Assembly (NCBI GenBank): GCA_907163345.1
Contig: CAJQUN010000060.1
Span: 3,410,001-3,474,000, forward strand
Length of the DNA: 64,000 nucleotides
DNA from: Haberlea rhodopensis
Lineage: Eukaryota; Streptophyta; Magnoliopsida; Lamiales; Gesneriaceae
Direction: 5' to 3'
Shown here: positions 35,801 to 45,963 of the stretch, one piece after another
How positions within the stretch are numbered: position 1 is the first letter of the stretch
How the letters are laid out: each line of letters begins with the position of its first letter
The notes under the pieces: generated by a model
Database searches by the model: none
Seen by the model: the letters and a program-made list of their open reading frames with translations, nothing else
Told to the model about the DNA's origin: nothing
Position numbers and translations under genes: made by a program

Positions 35801-37242
35801 CCTTAGTTGAGCTACCACATGGGAAGAAAGCTGTTGATTCCAAGTGGGTGTACAAAATCAAGTACAAGCCCAATGGTGACGTTGAACGTTACAAAGCCCG
35901 CCTAGTTGCTAAGGGTTTCACTCAAGTTGAAGGGATTGACTTTCACGAGACTTTTGCTCCGGTAGCTAAATTGGTGACAGTTCGTTGCTTACTGACTATA
36001 GCTGCTAAACGAAACTGGGAAGTACATCAACTAGATGTTAATAATGCCTTCCTCCATGGAGATCTTGAGGAAGATGTCTACATGAGACTTCCGCAAGGTT
36101 TTGCCACGCAAGGGGACACTCGGGTTTGCAAACTTCATAAATCTTTATATGGGCTCCGCCAAGCATCACGGAATTGGTACCACAAATTCACCAAAGCACT
36201 CCTTGCTATTGGTTTTCATCAATCTCGAGCCGATCACTCCTTATTTCTCTTTAGGCGTGACAATATCTATGTTTCTGCCCTAATATATGTAGATGATGTT
36301 CTCCTTGCTGGTAATGATCTTTCGCACATTCAGACCATCAAATCTTACCTCAACGACGCCTTCAGCATTAAGGACTTGGGCCACTTGAAATATTTCTTGG
36401 GCATTGAAGTCGCACGATCTTCCGAGGGTTTTGTCCTTAGCCAACGAAAATACACTTTGGATATTTTGGAAGAAAGTGGTCTTCAAGCAAGTCGTCCCAG
36501 TCTTTTTCCCATGGAGCAAAATCTTAAACTTCAGAAAGATGCCGATGGCTCTAAAGTCGATTCTGCTCGCTATCGGCGCCTCATAGGTCGGCTCCTATAT
36601 CTCACTGTGACTCGACCTGATATCGTCTTCTCTGTCAATCAACTCAGTCAATTCATGAGTGATCCTCGTCAATCTCATATGGACGCTGCCATCCGTATTC
36701 TGCGTTATCTTAAGATGACTCCTGGAGAAGGTCTTTTTCTTTCTACTGCTGGCACTCCTATTTTGGAGGCATATTGTGATGCCGATTGGGGTGGATGTGC
36801 CTTCACTCGTCGTTCTAGTACTGGGTATCTTATTAAACTTGGTGGTTCACCTGTTTCATGGCGCACCAAGAAACAGACTGTCGTTTCTCGTTCTTCCGCT
36901 GAGGCTGAATATCGTGCCATGGCACATACTGTCAGTGAAATATTGTGGCTTCGTTGGTTACTTCAGGATCTTGGTGTTTCCCAAAGTGGCCCCACTTCCC
37001 TTTTTTGTGACAATCAAGCCGCTCGTCACATTGTTGTTAATCCTGTTTTCCACGAACGCACCAAACATGTTGAGATGGACTGTTATTTCGTGCGTGAACG
37101 TGTTGCGAGTGGTGAAATACTACCTCGCCAAATTTCATCGGACCTTCAAATTGCCGAGATATTTACTAAAGCCCTGGGCTCCGAACGTTTTCAATTTTTA
37201 CGTGGCAAATTGGGCATTCGAGATCTTCATGCTCCAACTTGA
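32851..37242 (+). pseudogene. Copia gag-pol polyprotein (element 2), nearly intact
   Basis: Two long frames, 32851-34713 (620 codons) and 34846-37242 (798 codons), together cover the whole polyprotein. Domains in order: gag with a UBN2-type region, a zinc knuckle CSRCKRSNHTIDTC (about 33685), protease (WVIDSGATEHI, about 33970), GAG-pre-integrase (TWHRRLGHASDM), integrase (FELIHCDIWGSY, SIVDDYSRAVWV, RKHRHILEIARA), reverse transcriptase (SKWVYKIKYKPNGDVERYKA, LIYVDDVLLAGND near 36290) and RNase H (CDADWGGCAFTRRSSTGY, SSAEAEYRAMA, AEIFTKAL). The frame is lost near 34700, probably by one extra base in the GTCCAGAATTAG context, and again near 34815, where CAACAAACGGGG lacks one A. Both lie within the integrase, and they cancel each other. 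Otherwise intact, so the parent family was probably active recently. Confidence 0.93.
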
Positions 37243-37249
37243 GGGGGAG

Positions 37250-37500
37250 TATTGGCATCAATATATCTACACAATTTTAAATTATATTATTTCCTTCATT
37301 ATATTATATCTTAACCTTCATTATATTATATCTTACCTTATGATTGTAGAGTGTATAGATCTTTTCCAATTGTATAGATCTTTTCCTATTGTATAAGGTT
37401 TTATTCTTGGCAAGTAGTGATAGGAAACCATGTATATATTCTTCATTGATCATTGAATAAAAATCAATTCATGCCATATGTATCTTATTGTTATTTATCA
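37250..37500 (+). repeat. 3' LTR of copia element 2
   Basis: Same ends as the 5' copy; the two differences seen are at about 37291 (A for C) and 37474 (C for T). Confidence 0.94.
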
Positions 37501-38601
37501 GACAAGACTCTATTATTTAATGCTTCGCGTTCATAGCGATTATGTATGAAACTTAGAGTTTAGCTCCCTGGTTTCTCCAATATAGTGCTCTTGTTCATTA
37601 CGTATAGTTTTTTGGGAAAATTACGGGCCGTTACACTTTGGTGAAACATAATCTATCCTAGTCCAGCGAAAAAACATTAGTTGACATAAGTCCATTCTAG
37701 GTTGAAATGACCATAATAACCCCATGTGGTCCATGTGGTCCAAGCGGTCCACGCGGTCCAACCAATCTTTAATAAAATTGCATTCTTAGCCCTAGAAAAT
37801 GTTTAAAGAACAAAATATGCCACAATATACTATGCATCATCGTTTTCATCCTAATATTTAATAAACAGAAACATTATATGAACATGAGATCCTTCAGTTT
37901 CTGTCATCTCGAGATGAATCCCAAGAGCATACTTTTGCAAAGGACTCACGGTTTATATAACGTTCGTCTAATTATAATTCAACCCGATTTGAAGATCATG
38001 TTAAAAATAAATAAAAGGCCCAACATGCTTCCGTATTACAATAAAATTTTAGCAAACTGAAAAATACCATTTTGACCATAACGGCACCGGGTGAGGTGGG
38101 TCGCAACTTCCACCAGTCGAAAACTTACTGCCTCTAGACTGTTTTACGAATGGCTCCTCACCATCCAACCTCAGCACACGGGCGAGGTTAGTCTACCAGT
38201 TATCCGACTCCTTCAGAAACCGCACAGCACAGCCCTAATTCGTTTCCTACCTTAGGGCGTAAGGTATATTCAAGATATAAAAAAGATTTAAAGAAATCTG
38301 GGAGATAGCTGGGCAACAGCCTTATTTTTATTCTGGAATACTTATAACATCTATTACATTAAAACGTCTCATTTTGGGAGGAGACGGACTTGTTTAGCCT
38401 CTCATATAGATGAGGCTTGACTCAAGAACACATAAACTTAAAACCAACAGAACAATATTACAAACGTTTACAAAAGAAATAAAAGAAAGAAAGATTACCA
38501 AGCTACGAAAGTTGAAATATTACAAAGCTTGGAGACTCTAAATGTATTTCTCAGAAAACTATGGAGAATTTTCGATTTCCTTAGCTTCCTGAATGAGTGC
38601 C

Positions 38602-38609
38602 CTTATATA
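38602..38609 (-). promoter_or_regulatory. Viral TATA box (copy 1)
   Basis: Minus-strand CCTATATAAGGG, about 210 bp below the stop codon of the last viral frame, the expected place for the pregenomic RNA promoter. The start would be near 38575. Confidence 0.65.
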
Positions 38610-38820
38610 GGCATGAATCCGGACTTCAAATGCGGATTCCAAATCTTGATAATTGTTGAGTGCGCCTGTGAGTGCGCCTTAACTTTCACGTGGTCTGGCA
38701 TATTTGTCCGGTTGTGCCAACTTTTCTCGTGAGTGGTCCATTATATTTTGTCTGAGTGCGTTTGAACAGTATCCGCACTAACTTCTAATGGTCCACCTTT
38801 TTTCCTTTGTCGGGGAATCT

Positions 38821-40160
38821 TTACATTAGTGGTTTTTGTGGTCCCCGAGCTTTAGGAAAACGGGCTCTTTTGTCAGCAGGTCTTTTGTCTTTTCCTGCCT
38901 CTGATCTGTCGGGTTTGGATCGGAATCCTTTCCCGAACTCTGGTTCTTTCTGCTCCGGGCATGCTAGGCAGATATGATCAATCCATCGGCCAATGTGTGC
39001 CATGTTGCAGAAATTCCGGTAAGTCTCCTTTCCTGCCGGAATCTTGTTTTCCCAAAGAATTCTTCTCTTTGTTTCAAAGAGTTCTTCGGCAAATCTCGTG
39101 GAGGTTCCTGTCATGGAATTCAGCAAGAAAGTTCCATTGGCTGAATTCTGAAAGAATTTGAATGTGTATTTGACTTTGTCCATTTCAGTTAGACAAACCC
39201 AAAGACCCCATGCTCGTCTGGTTGAAACTTCATCATCTGTGATAGTTCCTGCCAAAATGGAATTCCTTCTGGTAGCGCCATTTTTATATTTTTCAGGGCG
39301 TTTCCATCTGGTCTTCTTAGCTTGATAAAATGAAAAGCTTCAATGAAGCCTTTCTTTGCCGGTTCTGGAGCAGCACTGAAAAAATACAACTCCAAGATAT
39401 CACCTCTGGCCAAATGTGGATTATTGGCCCAAGTCTCGTATACAGCTTCTCTGATCCATTTTGCTAATTTCAAAATTTCAGAGAAGGCTGGTGCCACAGT
39501 ATAAACCGAAGCCAGAGCTCCGAAATTATACCATTCCTGAACATCATTTGGATGGCTACCTGGTTTCATCCAAACTCTCGGATATTTTCCGGAGATATCA
39601 ACTATTGATTTTTCTGGGTTGATACCTCGCCTGGTAATTAGTTTCTCCCAAGTGCGCTGGTAATCCTGCATAGGTGAAGAAACTAAATCGTCATTAGTTT
39701 GAACCTTAGACTTGCCAGTCATTGGCCTAAGATTCAACTCTCCCTCTTTTACCCCAGAGGTGCTGGGTTGACTTGAAGGTTCAGATTGTGATGACACCTG
39801 ACCTTCAACATTCGCTTCAGCTTGTACATCCTCAAGGAATGCATCATCTGAAGCACTCGTGACAGGGGTACTTGAATCCCTTGCCTCCGGGTTAGATGAG
39901 CCCCGTTCTCTAAACACTTCTTTTTGCACTGTTGAAGGTGCTGCCTGAAGTATAGGCCCTTTCAAGACTTCAAACAACCGTTCGTGGTCCCGAAAGCATG
40001 CTCGTATATGATCAGTAACAAGTTCCTGATCTGCTCGTTGAAGTCGTCCCGCGACCTCTGCATTGAGACAAAGAGTCCCAAAATCTCGTTCCAGGATCTC
40101 CAGGTTTTCCCTGAGATTCCTAACTCGCTTGAGGGTATCGCTAGCAATGTGTCCCTCCAT
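38821..40160 (-). pseudogene. Transactivator-like viral protein, one frameshift
   Basis: Two overlapping frames (40160-39189 and 39255-38821) together give about 440 codons in the last genome position, where caulimovirid translational transactivators sit. The N terminus is helical (LRENLEILERDFGTL). A central acidic, Ser-rich linker follows. The conserved core reads YNFGALASVYTVAPAFSEIL, LELYFFSAAPEPAKKGF and FIKLRRP. The tail carries Cys/His spacing (FCNMAHIGRWIDHICLACPE) and a basic end. The frame breaks near 39240. A second, more broken copy lies at 51330-52640. Assignment rests on position and general resemblance, so it is tentative. Confidence 0.5.
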
Positions 40161-42312
40161 CTCGTGTTAAGAAATCTGCAAGAATATTTTTATCAGATTT
40201 CACAATGACAATATCATAATCATAATATTGACATTCAGCTTGCCATCTTAAAAGTCTAGCCTTTTCTGGTTTTGATTCTATTTTATTTTTTAAAAAGGCT
40301 TTGACACTTGTATTATCTATTTTTAAGATAAATTTCTTTGCAAGTAGGAAAAGTGGCCATTTCTTAAAAGCCTTTCGAACAGCAAAGAACTCCTTCTCGT
40401 TGATGTGCCATCTGATAACTTCGTTGTTATCGAATAGCCCACTGCAATATCTGCATGGCACTTCTCCTTCAGGTGTAATTTTCATGAGAACTGCCGCCCA
40501 CCAATGATCACTGGCATCTGTGTATAATACCAGTTCATCCTCGTCGTTTGGTATTGCAAGCTTTGGTAGTTGCCTGCAAACCTCCTTCAGCTGTTTGACA
40601 GCTTGTCTATGATTGTCATTCCACTCAAATTTAACATCCTTTTTGAGTAGCGGACTGAACACATTCCTGTGGTTTGCCAGATTGTTGATAAACATCCCAG
40701 CGAAATTAACAACTCCTAAAAAACTCTGAAGTTGTTTTAAATCCTTGAAGTCATCCGGATATCCTTGTACTTTTTCAACAATATGATTTTGCAGGATGAT
40801 TCCAGATTCATCGATCTCAATTCCAAGGAACTCGATCTGTCTTGTAGCAATTACTGCTTTCTTTTCGGAAAGCACCAATCCTTCTTTGTAACAAACGTCT
40901 GAAAAGATTTCCAGATGTTTAAGATGTTCTTTCATGTTTTTTGACGCTATGAGGATGTCGTCAATGTATACGAACATGAAGCTGAAGTAATCCTTGAAAA
41001 GATTATCCATCTTCCTCTGATATATCTGGGGAGCATTTGCTAATCCCATTGGCATGACATTCCAAATATAATGTCCTTGTGGTGTGGAGAATGCGGTGAA
41101 CTTTCTGCTTGCTTCCTCCATTTTAATCTGGTAGAACCCAGACTTGCAATCGAATTTAGAAAACACTTTGGCATTCTTGATAGTATTTACCAAATGTTCT
41201 CTGCTTGGGATAAAATATCCATCGAACTCCAAGATTTCGTTGATCCCTTTATAGTTGATCACCAATCTCGGCTTTCCTCGTTTAATTTCTCCATGATTTC
41301 TTACCATAAATCCTGGGCTGCTGTATGGAGAAATACCTGCTGAGATTAACTTAAGGTCAAGATGCTCCTTAAGTATGATCTGCATATCCTTCCGATCTTC
41401 CTGGTTCATGGGGATCGGCCTGTACCTAACAAACTCATTTTCTTTTCCAGTTTTCACCTTCAAAGTCGCTCTGAGCTCATTTTTGTTCCACCATGCAAGT
41501 GGATCCTCGTTGTAGTTCCTACGAATCTTCCTTTTTACATCCTCTAGAGTGGTTCTCTCTTCGAGGGTAGATTCAGGTTGTAGAACTTCTTCTCGTAAAG
41601 CATTTTTCAGTAGCAGCAGGGTTTCTGGAGTTACTCTTTCCTCATCCTGCTCTCTGAAAGACATGATATTAACCCAGTCAAAAGTTTGTGAATCCCTTTC
41701 ACTAGGACCTTGTTGTCGGAACTGAAGAATTGCCTCTCCAAATTTCCGCTGATCTTTCATCTTTGGGTGTCGAAGTTTTCCTTCATCACCACGCTTGTTG
41801 CGAAAACGAATAGGGAATTTTCGGTGAAACGCCTCCCGTAATCGTTGTACCATAATCTTATGGTCACATAGAGTTGTGAAAATAAGTCTCCTTGTTTCAT
41901 TCTCTTGAGTGAATGTCTTGAATGTCTGTAGGAAATTGTTTCCTAACAGCATATCTGCACCTGTATCATGGAAATATATAGGTGGAGTTTTGACTTTGTA
42001 CCATGGGGTACCGCCTGCTCCGCCGAGAATTATTTCCGCTCCTTGGACTCCTTCATTAAGAATAAGGATCCGTTTGGAAAAGTCTCTTCCTGCAATGGCT
42101 GGTAATTTCTCACCAACGTCTTTGGGGAAGATTTCTCGCCTGGCAGTGCATATTCCAGCTCCGGAGTCAATGTATGCTGCAAAATATTCTGCCCTGTATT
42201 TCTCGTATAACATCCCAATGGAGATGTATATGGAGAATGGACTGGTGGTCATCTGATTCCGTATCTCTTTCCGTCGACCGTAAATTCCATTCCATCTTGC
42301 AATCTTTCCCAA
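40141..42312 (-). CDS. Viral aspartic protease - reverse transcriptase - RNase H polyprotein
   Basis: Uninterrupted 723-codon frame; the likely real start is the internal Met at about 42255 (MTTSPFSIYISIGM), since the first 19 codons overlap the preceding frame. The protease active site is YIDSGAG (near 42165) with the flap-distal GADMLLGNNF. The reverse transcriptase shows LVINYKGINE, FSKFDCKSGFYQIKM, YIWNVMPMGLANAPQIYQR and the catalytic FVYIDDIL (near 40960). RNase H shows LYTDASD, NEKEFFAVRKAF and the final DFLTRDGG. In caulimovirids this protein copies pregenomic RNA into DNA. All catalytic carboxylates I would look for appear to be present, which is notable in an integrated copy. Confidence 0.93.
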   Translation of the reverse strand: MGKIARWNGIYGRRKEIRNQMTTSPFSIYISIGMLYEKYRAEYFAAYIDSGAGICTARREIFPKDVGEKLPAIAGRDFSKRILILNEGVQGAEIILGGAGGTPWYKVKTPPIYFHDTGADMLLGNNFLQTFKTFTQENETRRLIFTTLCDHKIMVQRLREAFHRKFPIRFRNKRGDEGKLRHPKMKDQRKFGEAILQFRQQGPSERDSQTFDWVNIMSFREQDEERVTPETLLLLKNALREEVLQPESTLEERTTLEDVKRKIRRNYNEDPLAWWNKNELRATLKVKTGKENEFVRYRPIPMNQEDRKDMQIILKEHLDLKLISAGISPYSSPGFMVRNHGEIKRGKPRLVINYKGINEILEFDGYFIPSREHLVNTIKNAKVFSKFDCKSGFYQIKMEEASRKFTAFSTPQGHYIWNVMPMGLANAPQIYQRKMDNLFKDYFSFMFVYIDDILIASKNMKEHLKHLEIFSDVCYKEGLVLSEKKAVIATRQIEFLGIEIDESGIILQNHIVEKVQGYPDDFKDLKQLQSFLGVVNFAGMFINNLANHRNVFSPLLKKDVKFEWNDNHRQAVKQLKEVCRQLPKLAIPNDEDELVLYTDASDHWWAAVLMKITPEGEVPCRYCSGLFDNNEVIRWHINEKEFFAVRKAFKKWPLFLLAKKFILKIDNTSVKAFLKNKIESKPEKARLLRWQAECQYYDYDIVIVKSDKNILADFLTRDGGTHC

Positions 42313-43531
42313 GGTTTATGTTCCTCAAGAAATTCAATTCCTAGAATAAGCTGTTCTGGGATCCGTCCGGCAATGCCTTCAATTGTGAGGTCAATTTCAC
42401 CAATTTGAAGGTTTCCTTGAAATTTTCCAACTGTGGGTTGTTGCAAATAATATAGAACATCGCAGGGGAAGATATTATTCTTCTTGGTGATGTCGAAAAT
42501 TATCTGCACTTCTTGCCAGCCTTCTGGGCACTTCAGTTTTCCTATTGTTGTGAAAACATCAGGAATTTTCTGAATTCTGCTTGAGGCTGCCTTCTGCTTT
42601 TCCTTTGGATAGTTGCTGATTAACCTATCCTGTTGGAAAGACATCCTTCTTGGCTCGATCATAAGGCTCCTGCTTCTGTTGAGAACAGGTTGATCTTGTA
42701 TCCTCATGTCGATCTCTCCTATTGTCGGAGTATCAATGATGTCCGGCAATACTGCTTTGGCGAAGTCTTCGAAGATTCTGGGGACTTCGATGAATTCCTT
42801 TCTCAAGAATACCTCGGAATGATGAGTATTCGAGAGTGCGTATGACACCTTGTAGGTGATCGAGTAAGGTCTGTTCCCTTCTTTCATCAAATCTTCTCTT
42901 TTAAAATCTTGATGAAGAGTGAGAACTTGTTGAAGTCTCGATCTCCTAAATTGTATGCAATCCTCGGATAGATGTTGAAGGCCATCTTTCCTGCATAGAG
43001 ATTTCCTGCCACTGCTCCCAAACAAGAATCTTTGAGGTTCGGGATTCTCTTGTCAAAGATTGCCAGGTTGAGGGGCGAATCAATTCCTTCTTTGAAAGTT
43101 GCCTTGATGATTACTCTAATGGCTCCAATATGAATCCATGAGAGCGTGTTCGCAACTTCTCTTTTGACCTTGTTCTTAATCTCCTGGATTTCTCTGTAGG
43201 GGATTAACTGCATCTCAATTTGGTTTCCCGTGAATTCCATTGGGATCGCAAATTCACCTGTTGTCACCCTATGGATAATCTGATGCTTTCTGCTACGAAG
43301 ACCAATCATATCCATGGCTTTTTCCATTGCTCCAATTGTAAATCCATCATACATCTGAAGCTTCGGTTCTTCTCTAATCACGTGCTGAAGGAACTCTCCT
43401 TCACTCTGATTCTGAGCTAGATTCACCTCCATCCTCAGAATAGATCTCTTCTTCGTAGATGCTTTCATCTGAGGGAATATCCTCAAATTGATACACCTGT
43501 ACCAAATCCTGAAAATAGACAGCATCCTCAA
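42249..43531 (-). pseudogene. Viral movement protein (30K-like), one frameshift
   Basis: Frames 43531-42887 and 43025-42249 join across a break near 42895. The first half carries the block IHIGAIRVIIKATFKEGI, then LAIFDKRIPN, CLGAVAGNLYAGKMAFNIYP and YNLGDRDFNKF, which resemble the 30K-superfamily movement proteins of caulimovirids that open plasmodesmata. The second half continues RPYSITYKVSYALSN and then a less conserved tail with a possible second protease-like fold (LILGIEFLEEH). The start overlaps the end of the coat-protein frame by 130 nt. Confidence 0.7.
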
Positions 43532-44669
43532 ATTCCTTGGTATGCTCGAACTGTCTTATTCCTCGGCTTTGGTTTTCTGGACAATCTGTTGAGATATGTC
43601 CTCTTGCTCCACATGTCCAACAGTTACAATCTCTGAAACTCTCATTTGCACGGGTAGGTGTGCTTCTGAAAGTTCTCTTCGTTGGTGCCCTGCTAGAACT
43701 AGGTTGATTAGAACCTTTCGATGTGATTCTACTCCTTGTTGGTCCTGATCTTTGCCCCGATCTGTAGCTTCGGGCTTTCTGTTTTGACCAGAACTTTCTA
43801 GGTCTCCATGAAGACCTACTTCTTCTTGAACCACCTCCTCGGGCATACGGTTGACTTCTGTGCTTCTTCAACTTGCGCATTTGTGGGTAGTTCCCAATTA
43901 TTGTAGGGATATCATTTCCCGTACAACAAAGAGGAGCCATTTTGTTGATTCCTCTGAGCTTCTTGAAATTTTTCTGGAGCTTTGCTTGGTAGCACCACTC
44001 TGCCAACTTTACTTTGAGAAATGACATTCTCCTGGACACCGTCTCGATTGTATGCGGTGTATACTCCTGGATAAGCATTTCTCTCCATGGGCTCGGAATT
44101 TTGACAAAGAACAGCTCCGCGGCATCGTTTTCCGCTATCTTCGACTTCCATCGATACTCTGTAAAGAGTTTGATGTACTCATCTACATAGCAGATGTCAT
44201 GTAGTTCTAGGCTAATTAGAGCTTGTCTGTATTTCTTAGCCTTTTCTTCCTCCATTCCCTCGAAGTAGCTTATTCCGATGAAACAGATTTTGAAGAATCT
44301 CGCCATCTTGTCCACGATCTCTTTCAGGGACTCTCCGGCTAGAACTTCTTCCTTGGTTCCTGGATCTCCAAGATCCCAGGCAATCTTGACTGATCATTCC
44401 AGACTCATTTTTAGAAGTAAAATGAATCCTTCTTTGCCTAAGTCAAGTGTTCCTGCTGCTATTCTCATTGCTGAAGCCCATTCATCAATAAGAATTTCTC
44501 TGTTTTTGAAATCCAAATTATCCATGTTGAGCATAAGTCCATATGGATGGATTGGATCTAGCTGTGACTTCCCATAGGGCGTCTGATGAATATCTGGCCT
44601 TCGGGAACGGTTTCTTGTTCCAACTGGGGGATCCAAAGTTGCTGAGGTAAAATCATCCCTGTGTGGCAT
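43401..44669 (-). pseudogene. Viral coat protein with zinc knuckle, one in-frame break
   Basis: A first segment (44669-44394) ends in a stop after KMSLE; the frame resumes in 44315-43401, so one stop or small lesion separates them. The middle (ELFFVKIPSPWREMLIQEYT) resembles caulimovirid capsid proteins. A very basic Arg/Ser-rich stretch follows (about 43730-43860). The CCHC knuckle CWTCGARGHISTDC lies near 43600, and the tail is acidic (DGGESSSESE). This basic region - knuckle - acidic tail layout is typical of the family. An RNA-binding and packaging role is inferred. Confidence 0.7.
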
Positions 44670-44835
44670 ACTTTGGTCTCCTTCGGGTGGATTGTGTGAC
44701 CCGAAGCTCTCTTGTGGTGGAGGTCTTTGTACAAGCTCTCATGTCTTGATTTCTACGAGATTTAATCCCGCAAATGAATCAGCAAGATCCTTAGATCTTC
44801 AAGATCCCGTAGATCTTCCAGGTTGATTCTTTCCA

Positions 44836-45273
44836 TTACTTTGTGGGAAGTATGGGTTCTCCTCGTAGGACTGCAATCATTTTTTCAGACTCAGTTAAAG
44901 GCCTTCGGACCTCCTCTGCTTTCCCCTTTTGGTGTAAAAGGGGTTCTGTTCCGTAAGATGGTGGCAACCATCCTCCTTTTCTTCTTCCTGTAGAACTGGG
45001 CCTTGACTCCAGTTCCTTTACTCGGGTTTGAACATCTTGAAGGTTCTCAAGAATTTCCTTCTGATGTTTAATCATGGTCTCCATCTGACTCTGGATCTGA
45101 TGGATTTGTGCAGGGACATGGTATTGAAGGAATCCATAGCGCTGCACTGTCTTCTGGATCTCTCTAAGATCTTGGGAAATCTTAGAAGAATCTGGCTCGA
45201 TTTCTCGAAAGGTTGGCTCACCCATTTTAATCATCCGGTCCGGACCCTGTTGGATCATTGGGGTCTGGTACAA
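44836..45273 (-). CDS. Small viral coiled-coil protein, 145 aa
   Basis: Overlaps the previous small frame by 47 nt. Long heptad-like helix (about residues 30-90: QDLREIQKTVQ, QSQMETMIKHQKEILENLQD), then a basic Arg/Lys-rich segment and a short C-terminal tail. Size and position resemble the small virion-associated or aphid-factor-type proteins of caulimovirids, but I recognise no specific family. A similar frame recurs on the plus strand at 63711-64000. Confidence 0.5.
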   Translation of the reverse strand: MYQTPMIQQGPDRMIKMGEPTFREIEPDSSKISQDLREIQKTVQRYGFLQYHVPAQIHQIQSQMETMIKHQKEILENLQDVQTRVKELESRPSSTGRRKGGWLPPSYGTEPLLHQKGKAEEVRRPLTESEKMIAVLRGEPILPTK

Positions 45274-45535
45274 CGTCCTCGTGTTCAGGATTATTGTCCT
45301 CCTGAAGTTCGGCTAACTGGAACTGAAGTTTGAGGTTCACTTGATGAAGCCTCTTCGGCATCCTTTCCAATTTCTTGTAATGATTTATGCTTGGAGTGCA
45401 TAAACCTGTTCCTCGTAATTGTTTCCACTTATGGTTGAAGCGTTGAGCTTCTGCCATATGCTTTTGATTTAGTTTTTCCAATTTCTGAAAATACCACCTG
45501 TAAGAATGACACTTCGAACAAACGTTCGGGTCCAT
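45227..45535 (-). CDS. First small viral frame, 102 aa
   Basis: First frame after the primer-binding site. It has a Cys pair near the N terminus (CSKCHSY), a helical middle (LHQVNLKLQFQLAELQED) and an acidic C terminus. Function unknown. A broken homologue sits at 63404-63710 on the plus strand, which supports it being a real viral gene. Confidence 0.5.
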   Translation of the reverse strand: MDPNVCSKCHSYRWYFQKLEKLNQKHMAEAQRFNHKWKQLRGTGLCTPSINHYKKLERMPKRLHQVNLKLQFQLAELQEDNNPEHEDVVPDPNDPTGSGPDD

Positions 45536-45615
45536 ATTTTTCTTGAATCGTCTCCTCCGTATAGGTTACAAATTAATATTCAAGATATTATCATAGTATT
45601 TCCAGAATAAACCTA

Positions 45616-45628
45616 GGCTCTGATACCA
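45616..45628 (-). other. Viral primer-binding site (tRNA-Met complement)
   Basis: Minus-strand TGGTATCAGAGCC followed by TAGGTTTATT, about 80 bp before the first viral frame; caulimovirids start reverse transcription here. Confidence 0.8.
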
Positions 45629-45963
45629 TTTTGTGAAAGGATCGCAAAATATGGGGACTTGTAAAAAGACGATGTTAAATGTTGCTTTTTATAAATATAA
45701 GGATATAAAAGATAATTAAATATTATATCTAGACTTCTTTGTAATTTAAACAAAAGCCTAAAGGATAGAATGCAATATCTCAAACTATTGAGGGGTAAAA
45801 GAGTCATCATAAAACACCCAATTGATTTGAAAATTTGAAAAGTGGACTTATTTCAACACAATTGTTTCCAATTTGGCTTTTTATGCACTAAGATTTTTTC
45901 TCAAGACTTAAGTAGATTTTGTGTCACCAAAGTGGACTTCCATGTAATTTCCCCTAGTTTTTT

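Larger units (their letters stand above)
32517..37500 (+). mobile_element. Young Ty1/copia retrotransposon, TSD GACAA
   Basis: Complete 4984-bp element. The LTRs (251 bp each) differ by only two bases by eye, which implies a recent insertion. The 5-bp duplication GACAA is exact (32512-32516, 37501-37505). A canonical primer-binding site TGGTATCAGAGCC follows the 5' LTR (32768-32780), and the polypurine tract TTGAGGGGGAG precedes the 3' LTR. Both LTRs begin TATTGG instead of the usual TGTTGG while ending in CA. The coding region has only two single-base disruptions. Confidence 0.96.
38280..45650 (-). other. Endogenous caulimovirid (pararetrovirus) genome, near full length
   Basis: About 7.4 kb reading right to left: primer-binding site, two small coiled-coil frames, coat protein with zinc knuckle, movement protein, protease-RT-RNase H, a transactivator-like protein, then a TATA promoter and leader. 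This is a normal caulimovirid genome length. Coat protein upstream of movement protein recalls the cavemovirus and solendovirus arrangement; genus assignment needs a phylogeny. No integrase is present, as expected for this family, so integration was accidental. Frame breaks are few: near 44394, 42895 and 39240. Plants keep such copies mostly silenced. Confidence 0.88.
37614..45954. mobile_element. Mutator-like element carrying an endogenous pararetrovirus
   Basis: The 8.3-kb interval starts GGGAAAATTAC and ends GTAATTTCCCC, and is flanked by the 9-bp direct repeat TAGTTTTTT (37605-37613 and 45955-45963). A 9-bp duplication is the signature of Mutator-superfamily insertion. The inverted similarity goes on past the tips: both inward strands carry CACTTTGGTGA, AATCTA and AAAAAA-ATTAGT/CTTAGTG blocks and a GTCCA block. 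No transposase is encoded. The left arm (37614-about 38280) is non-viral and recurs at 50150-50840; the right arm is about 45650-45954. The middle is a caulimovirid genome in minus orientation. How it arose (capture by the transposon, or viral integration into it) cannot be told from this copy alone. Confidence 0.75.

Noticed and set aside
41909..42256. 115-codon plus-strand frame and others opposite the viral polymerase
   Set aside because: Antisense to the conserved protease-RT frame; no motif of its own.
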